Below, in pieces: positions 4,685 to 5,169 of a stretch of DNA of 5,169 bases; the first letter of the stretch is position 1; each line of letters opens with the position of its first letter. The position numbers were made by a program, and so were the translations under genes. Source of the DNA: an uncultured Veillonella sp. (lineage in GTDB: Bacteria > Bacillota > Negativicutes > Veillonellales > Veillonellaceae); the NCBI GenBank assembly GCA_900757715.1, contig CAAEOZ010000093.1, positions 1-5,169 of the forward strand, read 5' to 3'. The notes beneath the pieces were generated by a model that saw nothing but the letters and a program-made list of their open reading frames with translations, searched no databases and was not told where the DNA came from.

Positions 4685-5169
4685 ATGGCAAGAAAGAGCA
4701 GAAAAAATATGCCGGTTGCAGTTGCAGAGCCGACTGACAATCTGACGGCAAAAGCAGTTTTAAGCATGGATAAGGAGGCAAAACCATATCAGGTTGGAAT
4801 CTATGCGAGACTTTCATTTGAATCAGAGGCGAATAAGGAAAGAGATACTGTAGACACACAGATAGCATATATCAGGGAATTTATTAATTCGCAGGATGAT
4901 ATGGTAGAGGTTGAGGTCTATGCCGATATATCGGTGACAGGAACTACTTTTGAAAGACCAGAATTTGACCGGATGATTCAGGATATAAGGGCTGGCAGGA
5001 TTAATACTGTTATTACCCGTGACCTTAGCAGACTTGGGAGAAATTATGTGGAAGCAGGCAACTACATTGAGAGGGTATTTCCTTTTCTTGATGTGAGATA
5101 TATTGCTATCACAGATGATTTTGATACTGCAAGACCGGGAACTGATTTATCCGTACCGCTTAAGAATAT
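4685..5169 (+). CDS. Second large serine recombinase, N-terminal part
   Basis: The frame is open from ATG 4685 to the window edge (161 codons visible). AAAGGAGG (4668-4675) lies 9 nt before the ATG, inside the previous gene, and the gap between the genes is a single base. Residues 1-35 are a basic then mixed extension (M-A-R-K-S-R-K-N) absent from the first recombinase. Then comes a resolvase catalytic domain: Y-Q-V-G-I-Y-A-R-L-S (35-44) with Arg42 and nucleophile Ser44, S-V-T-G-T-T-F-E-R-P (83-92), and R-D-L-S-R-L-G-R (112-119) with Arg116 and Arg119, followed by R-Y-I-A-I-T-D-D-F-D. The visible part appears catalytically competent. It shares many motifs with the first recombinase but is clearly diverged, so it is not a fresh duplication. 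The Recombinase and zinc-ribbon domains are expected beyond the window. Such neighbouring pairs may act together, as CcrA and CcrB do in staphylococcal SCC elements; that comparison is inference. Confidence 0.95.
   Translation, partial: MARKSRKNMPVAVAEPTDNLTAKAVLSMDKEAKPYQVGIYARLSFESEANKERDTVDTQIAYIREFINSQDDMVEVEVYADISVTGTTFERPEFDRMIQDIRAGRINTVITRDLSRLGRNYVEAGNYIERVFPFLDVRYIAITDDFDTARPGTDLSVPLKN

Noticed and set aside
4333..4868. Two overlapping antisense open frames opposite the recombinase junction
   Set aside because: They lie opposite the coiled-coil and C-terminal part of the first recombinase and the N-terminus of the second, and look like shadows of plus-strand coding.
1..5169. CRISPR array, tRNA or rRNA genes, insertion sequence ends, element attachment site
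   Set aside because: No regularly spaced repeats, cloverleaf with conserved arms, rRNA-like sequence, transposase, or paired direct repeats marking an element end were seen.

Overview
The window looks like part of an integrative mobile element from a low-GC Firmicute, most likely a gut clostridium of the Lachnospiraceae type. This rests on AT-rich coding sequence, strong AGGAGG-type ribosome binding sites, intrinsic terminators, and two tandem large serine recombinase genes whose sequences resemble clostridial TndX/TnpX-class transposon recombinases. All supported genes lie on the plus strand. The genus is inference from style; no chromosomal marker is present.

Layout. (1) 1-122: the last 24 codons of a small Cro/C1-type helix-turn-helix regulator and its strong terminator. 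(2) 123-633: a short intergenic gap, a complete 107-residue XRE-family regulator (268-591), and a second strong terminator. (3) 634-1242: about 600 bases without a convincing gene. This stretch is richer in GC than its neighbours (about 48% by hand count over 781-1020) and full of hairpins. A long-range pairing between 681-690 and 1122-1131 could close a domain of about 450 nt, so a large structured RNA or long leader is the favoured reading. Short protein-like reading frames in the same stretch are the competing one. (4) 1243-2528: a tightly packed run of four genes. Two small proteins look like serine-resolvase catalytic domains that have lost their catalytic residues. They are followed by a 48-residue acidic protein and a MazF/PemK-family protein. 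(5) 2529-2985: terminator-like hairpins, a small DUF6870-like gene (2611-2859), and a leader with a 13-bp imperfect inverted repeat. (6) 2986-5169: a complete 565-residue large serine recombinase, then a second one starting one base after its stop codon and running off the window.

How the parts may work together (inference). The tandem recombinases would carry out excision and integration of the element. The catalytically dead resolvase-like proteins sit upstream on the same strand and could regulate or partner the active enzymes. The MazF-like protein with its acidic upstream neighbour could be an addiction or regulatory pair. The helix-turn-helix regulators, internal hairpins and inverted repeat provide several points where expression could be controlled. 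No attachment site, element boundary, CRISPR array, tRNA or rRNA was found.
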